Shown piece after piece: positions 53,350 through 62,216 of a stretch of 64,000 nucleotides of DNA; the stretch's first letter is position 1; each line of letters opens with the position of its first letter. The DNA is from Paenibacillus silvisoli (GTDB lineage Bacteria; Bacillota; Bacilli; Paenibacillales; Paenibacillaceae): positions 5,684,501 to 5,748,500 of the forward strand of contig NZ_CP133017.1 of assembly GCF_030866765.1 (NCBI RefSeq), written 5' to 3'. The position numbers and the translations under genes are program-made. The notes below the pieces were generated by a model that saw only the letters and a list, made by a program, of their open reading frames with translations, had not been told where the DNA came from and ran no database searches.

Positions 53350-55098
53350 TCACTCCGGCGTATCCGAAACGCGATACGCGCCGTAAATCGCGAGATCGTC
53401 CTCGCCCAATTGCGCAGGCACGTCGACGTCCGTTTGACCGAGCGCCTCGTGGATGCGCATCCACAGCATCGTGCGCTCGTAGCGCTGGTGGATGCAGCCG
53501 AACCGGTGCTCGGCCAGAAGCGCTTTGGCCGCCTGCGGTTCGCCTCGCTCGAGGAGCAGCGCCGCTTTACGCTCGGCCAACCCGTCGTCCTGCAAGCTGT
53601 CCACCAGCTTGAACCAATCCTCGCGCTCCTCCAGCGTAATGCGCCCGATCGCATCGAGCGTCAAATCCCGCTCGATAAACAGCTGCGGATGCAGCTGCCA
53701 CGCGGCGGACTCGATGCTGTCGTACGCGGTCCGCGATGCCGCGTAATCCTGCTTAATCTCGCGATACAGCCTGCCGAGCAGCGCGAATGCGCAATCCAGC
53801 TGCACCGACTGCAGCAGCCGGATCGCTTCATCCATCAAGCCAGTACCGGCTAGCCATACCGCCTGGTAATAGCTCCAAAGCGGCCCATCGGCAGCATCGC
53901 CAGCCGACCGAGCCGCCCATTGCAGCGCTGCGCCGAGCTGCTCCATTCCCGACGGCGGCCAGCAGCCGCTTTCCGGCTCCGGCGGAGTCGGCAGAAGCGA
54001 TGCATCGCCACTGCCGTACGCATCCAGCACCGCAAGCCAAGGCGCCGTCACCGCGCGATCCGCCCAATCGAACAGCGGCACCCGGCCGACGTCCACGAGC
54101 TGCGGAGCCGGAAGCGATAGCTCGCGGATGTTCAAGCGCTCCGTGCTCGGAATCCAAAACTCCGTATGCGTATGCCGTCCGCCAGGTTGCAGCTTCGTAT
54201 TGTCCGCCTGCTCTAACAGCGGCCCCGCTTGAATCTCGACATAGCTCTCCTTGCGGTAAGCCGTCTGATGCGCCCAGCTTTCATGGCGGCCGAGGCCGTA
54301 GAGCCACAGCTTAATGCCCGGCGTCTGCGCCGGATCCGCAATATGGTAAAGCCCGCAGCCGAGGCTCGGCGTAAACATGCCGAACGCATGGACATCGGGC
54401 TTGCGCCAGAAGAAGCCCTGCATCCGGTCAAAATCAGCCAAACGATAGTCGCGGCCGGCATCCCACGCCGTCTCTTCCAGCACGTCCGCATGCCGCAGCA
54501 CCGGGCCCGCCGGAAAATGAAACTCCGAATCCGGGCGCGCGGCAAGCGCGGCATTCGACCAGGACATCCACGCGTGCGGCTGCGACGTCGGATTCACGAA
54601 CGTCGCGCGCTGCGTTAGAAATCGGTCCTGCTCGCCCAGCGAGTACTCCACCGTCCAATGCATCCCGTAGCGCACTTCCCGCTCGCCGCACCAAATGTAC
54701 AGCCGGTCGCCGATTTGCTCGGCCCGCGCATGGACCGCTTCAATCTGCACGGGCGTATGGGCGATCGGGAAGCTGACCTCGATGCCGCCGCTGATAAACG
54801 CCATACGCGGCAGGATGCGCACGGGGCGCACCGAGCCGGCGTCAAACAGCATTTGTTTGCCGCTTGCTTTTTCCAGAATCGAATGGATTTTGCCCCCGAG
54901 GTCGGGACAAACCGTAACCTTGAGCCACTCGTTCTCGATGGCGATCATGCGCAGCTTGCGAAGCGCCGGCCGCTCGGCCGTCGAGGTGAAGCTCGTATAC
55001 GGGTAAATGCCCTCGTCATCGCAGACGGTCGGCACGGGTCCGCTCGGCTGCACCTCGTGCACGAGCATCGGTTCCTTCCACTCGGTCAGGATTAGCAT
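53350..55098 (-). CDS. DUF5107 protein with TPR-like C-terminus
   Basis: A 582-residue protein from ATG 55098 (GGGGGAG upstream), overlapping the previous gene by seven bases. Residues 20-310 are the DUF5107 domain, a galactose-mutarotase-like beta-sandwich: LKVTVCPDLGGKIHSILEKA, MAFISGGIEVSFPIAHT and TQRATFVNPTSQPHAWMSWS. Residues 390-570 are helical repeats resembling TPR (DEAIRLLQSVQLDCAFALLG, AERKAALLLERGEPQAAKAL). No signal peptide, so cytoplasmic. DUF5107 proteins occur in glycan loci; whether they bind or act on sugars is not known to me. It is the last gene of a five-gene operon. Confidence 0.85.
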   Translation of the reverse strand: MLILTEWKEPMLVHEVQPSGPVPTVCDDEGIYPYTSFTSTAERPALRKLRMIAIENEWLKVTVCPDLGGKIHSILEKASGKQMLFDAGSVRPVRILPRMAFISGGIEVSFPIAHTPVQIEAVHARAEQIGDRLYIWCGEREVRYGMHWTVEYSLGEQDRFLTQRATFVNPTSQPHAWMSWSNAALAARPDSEFHFPAGPVLRHADVLEETAWDAGRDYRLADFDRMQGFFWRKPDVHAFGMFTPSLGCGLYHIADPAQTPGIKLWLYGLGRHESWAHQTAYRKESYVEIQAGPLLEQADNTKLQPGGRHTHTEFWIPSTERLNIRELSLPAPQLVDVGRVPLFDWADRAVTAPWLAVLDAYGSGDASLLPTPPEPESGCWPPSGMEQLGAALQWAARSAGDAADGPLWSYYQAVWLAGTGLMDEAIRLLQSVQLDCAFALLGRLYREIKQDYAASRTAYDSIESAAWQLHPQLFIERDLTLDAIGRITLEEREDWFKLVDSLQDDGLAERKAALLLERGEPQAAKALLAEHRFGCIHQRYERTMLWMRIHEALGQTDVDVPAQLGEDDLAIYGAYRVSDTPE

Positions 55099-56771
55099 AC
55101 TTTCTCCCCCTGCAGGCATGCATGAATCCAACGGTTAACGCGTTCTCTCATGCTCAGAAGCCAGCCGCTGCCCTTCTCGTACTGCCGGAAGGTGATCGGT
55201 TCTTCAAGCCCTTCCTCAAGCAGAGCGACGGTCGCTTCTTTCCCGATAAAGCTTTCGAGCAGTTGAAGCGCGCGGATATCCTGCAGCGCCTCGCGCAGTA
55301 CTTCCAGCCGGAGCGACGTGATCGGTCCGGATTCGCCCGGATACACGAGGAACGCGTCTCCCGACGGGAAGGCATGGTCCGCATCCGTTACCGTAAACGG
55401 ATCGATCGCCCTGCGCGAGCGCTGCGAGTACCAATGGTTATAGCCCCAGTGCAGGAAGCCTTGGATGTCGTATTTGTACATTTGAACGCCGATGATCCGG
55501 TTACGGGCCGACGGCATGTTGAAGAAGCGGTTCGATTCGCCATGCTTATACTCGCAGCAGCAATAATACGCCCATAGCGGGTCGGCCTTGCCGGCGATGT
55601 AGTGGTGAATATGCTCGATCGATACGACAGGGTGCGTCAGCAGACCCTTCTCGTAAAATTCGAACTCCGACAACGCGTCGATAATCGGGAATTCATTCCC
55701 TTCGAACAGCGACCGAATCAACGTGCTCGCGTTCGTATAGGACTCCAAATCGTGCAGCGTCGGCTCGTCCGACAGATGGAAGAAGCAGCTTTGCTCCAGC
55801 CCGTGCTGCTGGATGAACCGCATCAGCTCCGGCATGAACTGCGTCAGGAAGCTGCGGTATTCATCCCCGGCCGCGTCGGTTTCCCAGCCGAAAATCTGCT
55901 TTTCCTCGCCGTTCTCGACCGCGATAATTTTCGGCGCATGCCGTGCTCCCCACTGCGTGAACAGATGGGAGAACTCGAAGCGCTCGATGCCGTTTCTCCG
56001 GCAAAGCCCCACCCACCGCGTCAATCGCGAAAAATCGAACGCATACCGGTCGCCGGCGCGCTCGACCCCGACCAGTTGCACGGTTGGGCGGTATTTGCCG
56101 TAATCCAGCTCCAGCGGCGGCGAGAACAGCGGCGTGAGGATCAGGTTCATGCCGTACTCGGCATAATGCGCGACGTACGTTTCCGCGATGCGCCAATGCT
56201 CCTCCGAGAAAATCTCAACACCGTACTGCGTCGCCAGGCAGTCCAGGTAGAACCATTCCGTATGAAGCAGCTTCTGCTCCGGCAATTCGGCGCCGATGAC
56301 GTCCAGCTGAAACTTGGCTTCGCCCAGCAGCGTGCCGGATTCCTCCGTGAAACGGATGACGATCGGATGAACGCCGGGCGCCGTATCCGCGGCGAGCTTA
56401 ACCGAAACCCAGACCGAGCGCCACTGCTCCGTCAACGCATGCACCGTATCGTTTTCGTACAACGGGTACAACGGGTCGGGGTATAAGCCCGGCGTCGTTC
56501 GCAGCAAATAATCGTCGTAATCGTTGTAATTCGTCAGCTCGGAAGGCGCGAGTCCGACGCTGCGGATGGAAACGGCTTCGCCGAGATCCGATTCCGCGGT
56601 AACCCGGATATTTTTCATCAAATAGGCGGCGCGGTAGGCGACTTGGAACGAATAGGTTTCGCCAAGCAGCGCCGAGCCTTCCGTGAACGGATAGTCGCGC
56701 AACTCTTCATCGGCGAACACTTTGGTCAGCGAATGAAGGCATCTCGTCTCGAATTTGGCGGATTGCGTCAT
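55092..56771 (-). CDS. DUF4091 (GH123-like) glycosidase, second copy
   Basis: A 559-residue protein of the DUF4091 group, related to GH123 N-acetylgalactosaminidases. The acidic pair typical of the family is in FFHLSDEPTLHDL. Other conserved parts: TEWFYLDCLATQYGVEIFSE, FEFSHLFTQWG, and a C-terminal FLHWGYNHWY and GESGPITSLRLEVLREALQD. N-terminal beta-sandwich, central barrel. No signal peptide, so it works in the cytoplasm on imported material. It follows its paralogue by five bases. Substrate-assisted action on N-acetylhexosamine is only a family-level inference. Confidence 0.85.
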   Translation of the reverse strand: MTQSAKFETRCLHSLTKVFADEELRDYPFTEGSALLGETYSFQVAYRAAYLMKNIRVTAESDLGEAVSIRSVGLAPSELTNYNDYDDYLLRTTPGLYPDPLYPLYENDTVHALTEQWRSVWVSVKLAADTAPGVHPIVIRFTEESGTLLGEAKFQLDVIGAELPEQKLLHTEWFYLDCLATQYGVEIFSEEHWRIAETYVAHYAEYGMNLILTPLFSPPLELDYGKYRPTVQLVGVERAGDRYAFDFSRLTRWVGLCRRNGIERFEFSHLFTQWGARHAPKIIAVENGEEKQIFGWETDAAGDEYRSFLTQFMPELMRFIQQHGLEQSCFFHLSDEPTLHDLESYTNASTLIRSLFEGNEFPIIDALSEFEFYEKGLLTHPVVSIEHIHHYIAGKADPLWAYYCCCEYKHGESNRFFNMPSARNRIIGVQMYKYDIQGFLHWGYNHWYSQRSRRAIDPFTVTDADHAFPSGDAFLVYPGESGPITSLRLEVLREALQDIRALQLLESFIGKEATVALLEEGLEEPITFRQYEKGSGWLLSMRERVNRWIHACLQGEKVC

Positions 56772-56776
56772 GTGCG

Positions 56777-58372
56777 TTAACCCTCCTCCGATAGCGCCGC
56801 GAGCAGCTTGCGGTGAACCTGCCCGAAGTGCGCCGGATCCTCGTTCGCTTCGTTAAAGCTCATCAGGCAGCTGTTCGTCAGCTCGTCCGCCAGCGCTTTA
56901 TTTTTAACAGCTAACTGTCTCAAAAGCTCGTAATCCTCGATGCCCGCGCGCATCGCCTCCAGCCGCACGCTGCCGATCGGACCGTTCGGACCCGGGAACA
57001 AAATATGCGTGTCCCCCGGCGGGAAGCAAAGCTCGACCTGCTCGTAAGGATCTTTGTCGTCGTCGCAGTGGTTGAGGCCCCAGTGCAGGAAGCCTTCCAA
57101 ATCGTACTTGTAGTTGCCCCAGTGCAAATAGCGCGTCCGCAGCAGAGGCATGTCCCACAACCGGTTCATCGACTTGCCGCCCGGGAAGCAGCATGTGTAG
57201 AACCACAACTTGTCGCCGAGCGAGCGCAGCTTCTCGAACTTGTCTTGATGCTCCAGGTAGTAGACGTTTTTCGGTACGAGGATGTCGACCGAGCCTGCCA
57301 GATCGTACGTCTCTACGGCTTCCAGCAGCGGAATGCCGGGCATGAATTTGCGGACGATGCCGGAGAGGATTCGGTACTCCTCGACGCTGTCGCCGATTGG
57401 CTCGTCGGCTACGTGCTGCACGAGCACATCCAGCCAGCCGTTTTGCTCCAGGAACGTGCGCCATGCAGGGAGGAACTGCGACAAATACGCATAGCCCTCG
57501 GTCGAAATCGCCTTCAGCGCTTCGCCTCCGTTCCACGTGTTCCAAATATGGAATTCCGAGCCCCAGAAGTCTTTGCGTCCCGCAACGAGACCGCCTTCGA
57601 TATGGGTGAAGCCAAGGCTGAAGTACAGCCGAATCAGACGCTCCGCGCGCGAGAAGTCGAATGCATACTTGTCCTCGCCAACCAAGCTGACCTGAATCGC
57701 GTCCATCGGCACCCAAAAATGCGTTTGCCGCGAGCGGCGCATTAGCTGGCCGTATTTTTCGATCATCGCCCAGTGCCCTTCGGACCACAGCTCCGCGCCG
57801 TAGCGCTTCGCCATGTTCGGCAGGCTGAACCAGTTCGTCACCGCGAGCGTTTCCTTCTCGGGCACAACCGCGGCGAACAGCTCAAGCACCACCGGAATGC
57901 GACAGCTTTGTTCGCCGATCGTTACGGCAAGCACGCCTTCATAACGGCCTGGCTTCGCATCGCCCGCAATGCGCCAGCATACGTAGAGCGCTTCGGTTGC
58001 GGCGCGGGTTACGACGTCCGGCGCGAGCGGCCGCATCGCTTCATAGACGCGGAACGGGGCTTGTCTAGTCGTATAGCCTTCCGCCGACTGGCCTTCGGTG
58101 ACGCAGTGGCTGATCGGGCCGGTATTTTGCTCCACGAAAATATCGATCAAACGATAGACTTCAGGCTGCTGCGAGAAGCCGCTGCCATCAACCGCCGCAA
58201 ATTCGCACTGGATGGAAGCATCGACCGGCGCGTTATTGAACAATAATTGGCACGCCGCATAGCTGCCTCTTGCAGACGACAGCCGAATTTGTTTGCCCTC
58301 TTCGATGTCTGACACGACGCTGTCCGGGTAAATCCATTCATTCATCGAAAATACTTGAACGTTCATCACCAT
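56777..58372 (-). CDS. DUF4091 (GH123-like) glycosidase, first copy
   Basis: A 531-residue paralogue of the next gene, with the matching acidic pair in VQHVADEPIGDS, conserved FLHWGLNHCDDD, and GPNGPIGSVRLEAMRAGIED. The catalytic-domain start is LAVTNWFSLPNMAKRYGAEL. The two copies differ enough to suggest different linkages or a divided task. AGGGGGA is eight bases before the ATG, 25 bases after the GH2 gene. No export signal. Confidence 0.85.
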   Translation of the reverse strand: MVMNVQVFSMNEWIYPDSVVSDIEEGKQIRLSSARGSYAACQLLFNNAPVDASIQCEFAAVDGSGFSQQPEVYRLIDIFVEQNTGPISHCVTEGQSAEGYTTRQAPFRVYEAMRPLAPDVVTRAATEALYVCWRIAGDAKPGRYEGVLAVTIGEQSCRIPVVLELFAAVVPEKETLAVTNWFSLPNMAKRYGAELWSEGHWAMIEKYGQLMRRSRQTHFWVPMDAIQVSLVGEDKYAFDFSRAERLIRLYFSLGFTHIEGGLVAGRKDFWGSEFHIWNTWNGGEALKAISTEGYAYLSQFLPAWRTFLEQNGWLDVLVQHVADEPIGDSVEEYRILSGIVRKFMPGIPLLEAVETYDLAGSVDILVPKNVYYLEHQDKFEKLRSLGDKLWFYTCCFPGGKSMNRLWDMPLLRTRYLHWGNYKYDLEGFLHWGLNHCDDDKDPYEQVELCFPPGDTHILFPGPNGPIGSVRLEAMRAGIEDYELLRQLAVKNKALADELTNSCLMSFNEANEDPAHFGQVHRKLLAALSEEG

Positions 58373-58397
58373 GCGTGCGATCCCCCTGCCATTTGCT

Positions 58398-60398
58398 CTA
58401 TAGTTTGACGAAGCCGCCTTCGTGCTCCGTGAATGTTTTGTAATCCCGCTTGACCAGCTCGCCGACCGGCTTGATCGTCTTGCGGTCCATTTCGTAGATG
58501 CCGAACGTGTCGATCCAATTGTTATGGTTCACGTACCAGTCGTACATGATCCAGTAGTCGATTCCGGCTACGAAGCCGTCCTCGTTGCGCGTGCCGTCAG
58601 GCCGGATCACCGCGTATTCCATAAGCGCTTTAAGCGTTTCCTTGTACGTTTCGATCTGCGTATCCGACACGATGCTTTTCTCGCCCGACCAGTGGCCGTA
58701 CTCGGTGTTGACGATCGGCTTGTCCGGCCAGAGTCTGCGGGCATCCTCAAGAAATTGTTTCGTGCCCTCATAGTACGTGCCGCCGTGGAAAATGCCAAAA
58801 TACATCGTCCAGCTCGCGACATCGAGCGGCTCCATCGACGGGTCATGCGCGCCCGGCTGGTCTGCCGCCGCGCTTTGCGTCGTCAGCCGTCCGTCCGGAT
58901 AGCGCGTCTTCAGATCGTGGACGAGCCGCTTGTTGTACACGGTGCGAAGCTCCACCTCGACCGACTCGTTCTGCGTGCTCCACATGATGACCGATGGCCG
59001 GTTATATTGGGAAAACACCATTTCGCGCCACATTTGGTCGCTCAGACGTTTCTCCTCCTGCACCTCGAAATGCGAGCGCGTAAACTGCCAAAGCGGAATT
59101 TCGCTCGCCGTTACTAGGCCAAGGCGGTCCAGCAGCATACCCGTATACACGTGATTCGGATAGTGAGCGGTACGGACGTAGTTCACGTGCATGTCGTCGC
59201 GCATTTGCTGCAAATCGGTGCGGATGCGGTCCCATGTCGCGGTGCGTCCGCTGTCCGGCCACTCCTCGTGCCTTGCGATGCCTGCGAGGAAAACCGGGCG
59301 GCCGTTCAGCTTGATGTCCGCGCCCTCCGTCGCCACGGTGCGAATGCCGAACTGCGTGTGGAAACGATCGGATGGGGATGCCTGCCCGCCGCTGCCCAGC
59401 GAAAACTCCGCCACATACAGGTTCGGCTGCCAGAACGCCCACAGCTTCGCATCTTGGATGCGGACGCGGAATTCGAAGGCTTTGGTTTCGTTTGCCTGCA
59501 GTTGGAGCTGCGCGGCGAGTTCGCCCTCCCATGCGGCGGGAGAGCCTTTGATGCGTGAGGCGTATGGCGATCCGAGAAACGCTTCATTGGTTGGGTCCGC
59601 TTCGAAAAGCGTGCCCTGCAGGCTGACTTCCGCCGGCAGCGCGGAACGATTTTCGACGACCGCGCTTACGCGGATGCTGCCTTCCACATCGAGCGGCACG
59701 ACATCTACACGGGCAATATGACACGGCGAGCTGCCGCTCAGATAGAGATCATGGATGATGCCGGTATAGTTGAAAAAGTCCGTCCCGGCCGTAGCCGGAA
59801 TAATATCGTCGCGGCTGCCCCACGGCGGATTGTCGACGCGGATGACGATCGTGTTCACGCCGCCGTATTTAGCGAATGCGGACAGATCCATCGCAAAAGG
59901 GGTATACCCGCCTTCATGATAGCCGATCCAAACGCCGTTCAGCCATACATCGGCGACGTAGCTGATGGACAGCGCGTGCAGCGTAATCGCTTTGCCGGTC
60001 CATTCGCGGCCGAGCTCGAACTTGCGGCGATAGTAGACGCCGTTCTCGTAGGTTTCGCTGGAGTTGGCCTCGGCGATGCCCTTCAGCTCGTTCTCCGGAC
60101 GCGGCAGCTGAATCGTCTGCCAAGCGGAATCGTCGTAATTGATTTCGGTGCGTCCGCCCGCTTCCTCTGCCGCTTGCACGAACCAGTGCTCGTCGCGCGC
60201 CGCCATCGAGAAATCGTGGTCGGCGTCGAAGCGCTGCTTGCGCCAGGTGCCGCCCAGATCCAGCCGCAGCCGATCTTGCGGGTCGAAGGATGGCACGGGG
60301 ATACCGTTTTGGAACGGAATGTGACTGCCTTGTTCCCCGGATTGCTGCAGCGATAGCGTCGTGCGGATACCGGTGTACGTTCGGATTTGCTCGATCAT
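58398..60398 (-). CDS. GH2 glycosidase (beta-galactosidase/glucuronidase type)
   Basis: A 666-residue enzyme: jelly-roll sugar-binding domain (VYYRRKFELGREWTGKAITL), immunoglobulin-like domain, and TIM barrel. Acid/base Glu478 is in MWSTQNESVE (usual N-E) and the nucleophile Glu566 in VNTEYGHW. NVNYVRTAHYPNH marks the family. No signal peptide, so intracellular. The sugar specificity (galactoside, glucuronide, mannoside) cannot be decided from the motifs. GGGAGG lies ten bases before the ATG. Co-transcribed with the GH16 gene 27 bases upstream. Confidence 0.9.
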   Translation of the reverse strand: MIEQIRTYTGIRTTLSLQQSGEQGSHIPFQNGIPVPSFDPQDRLRLDLGGTWRKQRFDADHDFSMAARDEHWFVQAAEEAGGRTEINYDDSAWQTIQLPRPENELKGIAEANSSETYENGVYYRRKFELGREWTGKAITLHALSISYVADVWLNGVWIGYHEGGYTPFAMDLSAFAKYGGVNTIVIRVDNPPWGSRDDIIPATAGTDFFNYTGIIHDLYLSGSSPCHIARVDVVPLDVEGSIRVSAVVENRSALPAEVSLQGTLFEADPTNEAFLGSPYASRIKGSPAAWEGELAAQLQLQANETKAFEFRVRIQDAKLWAFWQPNLYVAEFSLGSGGQASPSDRFHTQFGIRTVATEGADIKLNGRPVFLAGIARHEEWPDSGRTATWDRIRTDLQQMRDDMHVNYVRTAHYPNHVYTGMLLDRLGLVTASEIPLWQFTRSHFEVQEEKRLSDQMWREMVFSQYNRPSVIMWSTQNESVEVELRTVYNKRLVHDLKTRYPDGRLTTQSAAADQPGAHDPSMEPLDVASWTMYFGIFHGGTYYEGTKQFLEDARRLWPDKPIVNTEYGHWSGEKSIVSDTQIETYKETLKALMEYAVIRPDGTRNEDGFVAGIDYWIMYDWYVNHNNWIDTFGIYEMDRKTIKPVGELVKRDYKTFTEHEGGFVKL

Positions 60399-60425
60399 GT
60401 GGTCTTTACCTCCCCGCGTGGTGTG

Positions 60426-61217
60426 CTAGATAGCCGGTCCGTAGACGCCGTCTTCCGGTTGATAGATGCGAATGTAGTCGACTTCCAGCGTTTGCGGGAA
60501 TACGGTCGTTTCGTCCGGGTAGCCCGGCCAGTTGCCGCCGACCGCCAGGTTCAGCATCAGGTAGAATGGCTTGTTAAACGGCGCAGGATAAGGCTCTTTT
60601 TCCGCGGTTTCCGTCTCGCGCGTGTACCAGTCGCTCGTCTTGTAGTAAAGCTGGCCATCGATGTACCAACGAATTTGGGTAGGCGTCCAGTCGACCGTGA
60701 AAATGTGGAAGTCATCGGCGAACTTGCCGTTTTCCAGCACGTAGCAGTCCCCTTTGTAGTAGTGAGGGTTGCCCATATGGAGCGTGCCGTGCACCTTGTT
60801 CGGCTCGTGGCCGCACATCTCCATCAGGTCAAGCTCGCCCGCGCTCGGCCAGTCGCCGTGCACCTCCAGGTCGGTCGACATCATCCAGAACGCCGGCCAA
60901 ATTCCTTGACCGTACGGCAGCCTTGCGCGGATTTCGAACCGGCCGTACAGCCAGTCCACCTTATTTCGCGTCACCAGCTTCGCCGATGTGTACGGGCTTC
61001 CCTCGTACTCCTCCTTGATCGCTTTGATGATCAGCTTGGAGTCCTCGATGTAGGCGTTTCTCGGCTCTCTGGTGTAGTACTGCAGCTCGTTGTTGCCCCA
61101 GCCGTGGCCGTCGATATCGTAATCCCAGCGGGTCAAATCGATCTCCGGTCCGTCAAACTCCTCATTCCATACAAGCTTCCAGCCATTATCGGATACGTTG
61201 AAATTGTTCTGCGTCAT
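60426..61217 (-). CDS. GH16 beta-glucanase, intracellular
   Basis: A 263-residue family 16 enzyme from ATG 61217 (GGAGGA nine bases upstream). The catalytic E-x-D-x-x-E motif is in GELDLMEMCGH: nucleophile Glu128, Asp130, acid/base Glu133. WNEEFDGPEIDLTRWDYDID and GIWPAFWMMSTD are typical of laminarinase/lichenase subgroups. The motif with an extra residue between (D-L-M-E) fits beta-1,3-glucanases. Unusually there is no signal peptide, so it should hydrolyse imported beta-glucan oligomers. First gene of the five-gene operon. Confidence 0.9.
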   Translation of the reverse strand: MTQNNFNVSDNGWKLVWNEEFDGPEIDLTRWDYDIDGHGWGNNELQYYTREPRNAYIEDSKLIIKAIKEEYEGSPYTSAKLVTRNKVDWLYGRFEIRARLPYGQGIWPAFWMMSTDLEVHGDWPSAGELDLMEMCGHEPNKVHGTLHMGNPHYYKGDCYVLENGKFADDFHIFTVDWTPTQIRWYIDGQLYYKTSDWYTRETETAEKEPYPAPFNKPFYLMLNLAVGGNWPGYPDETTVFPQTLEVDYIRIYQPEDGVYGPAI

Positions 61218-61378
61218 GTGTGCGATTCCTCCATCGATATTGTTATTTGCCCGCTTAGGGCGAGGCGGCAATGCAACGTCACCGCGGAGCGGCCGTTGAC
61301 CTCTTGCCGCAAGGCGGCGAAGCCGCGTTGGCGCGGAGCGCCGGGGGCACTGCTTGCCGCGAGCCGCGGGGCGGCCGG

Positions 61379-61564
61379 CTAACGAATCCTATAGCGCTTA
61401 TTTACTCCAAAATCGCGTTTTCGCCACTCTAACGAACTCCAGCGATCTTATTTCGTCATTTTGAGGCCATTTGGAGCAATTTACCCCCAAATAACGCTTC
61501 TCAGGTTCGTTAGCTTCCCAAATGACCACTTTTCCGCTAAATAAGCGCTATTGAGTTCGTTAGA
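61379..61564. repeat. Inverted intergenic repeats with CTAACGAA/TTCGTTAG ends
   Basis: CTAACGAAtccTATAGCGCT (61379) and its near-exact reverse complement AGCGCTATtGAGTTCGTTAG (61545) face each other, with a second CTAACGAACTCCAGCG at 61429 (50 bases after the first) and a TTCGTTAG near 61513. The arms also share TAAATAAGCGC. There is no gene: part of the 999-base gap between the GH16 and permease genes, which is flanked by GC-rich sequence. Confidence 0.75.
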
Positions 61565-61637
61565 GCTCTGGCGATGCTCCCACAACTCCGCCAGTTACCA
61601 AAACTGACGGAAAACCAACTAAATTAGTTTCGGAGAA

Positions 61638-61856
61638 GTAACTGTTACCGCACATGAGCTATAATCCGCCGATTCTCCACCATGAACGGTAACAGTTACC
61701 TCTCTTGAGTAAAATTCTGCCGATTTTCCGCCATGAGCGGTAACTGCTACCTCACATGCCCTATCATCCGCCGAATTTCCACAAGAGAGGTAACAGCTAC
61801 CTCTCTTAAGTAGAATTCCGCCGGTTAACCGCCAAGAGCGGTAACAGTTACCTCTC
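61638..61856. repeat. 51-bp tandem repeats with GGTAACWGTTACC palindromes
   Basis: Unit starts (GTAAC) are at 61638, 61689, 61740, 61790 and 61841, so the period is 51, 51, 50, 51 bases. Unit boundaries at 61688 and 61840 read GGTAACAGTTACC, a perfect 13-base palindrome; the others read GGTAACTGCTACC or GGTAACAGCTACC with one mismatch. Units carry TCCGCCGATT-type and CTCTCTT-type words. The frame stays open on one strand, but no start site supports a real gene. Confidence 0.85.
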
Positions 61857-61954
61857 TTTCGCCGCATGCGGCGGCAAATGCCGCGACTAGCGGCCGGCCA
61901 AGCGCGGCATGCGCAAGGCGCGAGCCAGGCAAAGCAGCGAGCGCCTTTTGCCCC

Positions 61955-61993
61955 TACAACAGCACCGCGATGGCATTGCGGTGCGCTGTTGTA
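61955..61993. other. Large hairpin in the intergenic gap
   Basis: TACAACAGCACCGC pairs with GCGGTGCGCTGTTGTA (two extra bases) around a nine-base loop. No T-run follows, so it is not a classic terminator. The remainder of 61857-62216 is GC-rich (with GCCGCATGCGGC) and holds no gene I can support. Confidence 0.6.
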
Positions 61994-62216
61994 AAGGACG
62001 GGGCGAGCGAAGCAGGGCGGAGTCGTTGTGGAGAAGCGAAGCGTTCGTTTGCCACGGATCGAATGGGTTGCATGGCAGCAGCCACGCAACTCATTCATCC
62101 TTTGTCATCCCGATTTCTACCTCTGAAGAATGTACAATTCAAAGAAATCCGGGGACAACAGCGATCGGAACAACGACCTCCACATGCGCAGCAAGCCTTC
62201 ACCGTCGAACAGCGCG

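Noticed and set aside
53061-53654. An open minus-strand frame of 197 residues across the IcmF/DUF5107 gap.
   Set aside because: It is antisense or out of frame to the DUF5107 gene and is built from the 51-bp repeats. Its composition (Ser/Pro/Lys repeats) is not that of a folded protein.
61955-61993. A strong hairpin taken at first as the terminator of the permease operon.
   Set aside because: It has no U-run on either strand and lies more than 220 bases after the permease stop, so I list it only as a structure.
61619-62098. An open minus-strand frame of about 159 residues over the 51-bp repeats.
   Set aside because: The period is a multiple of three, which keeps frames open by itself. No ribosome binding site fits, and the frame runs on into GC-rich sequence with low-complexity content.
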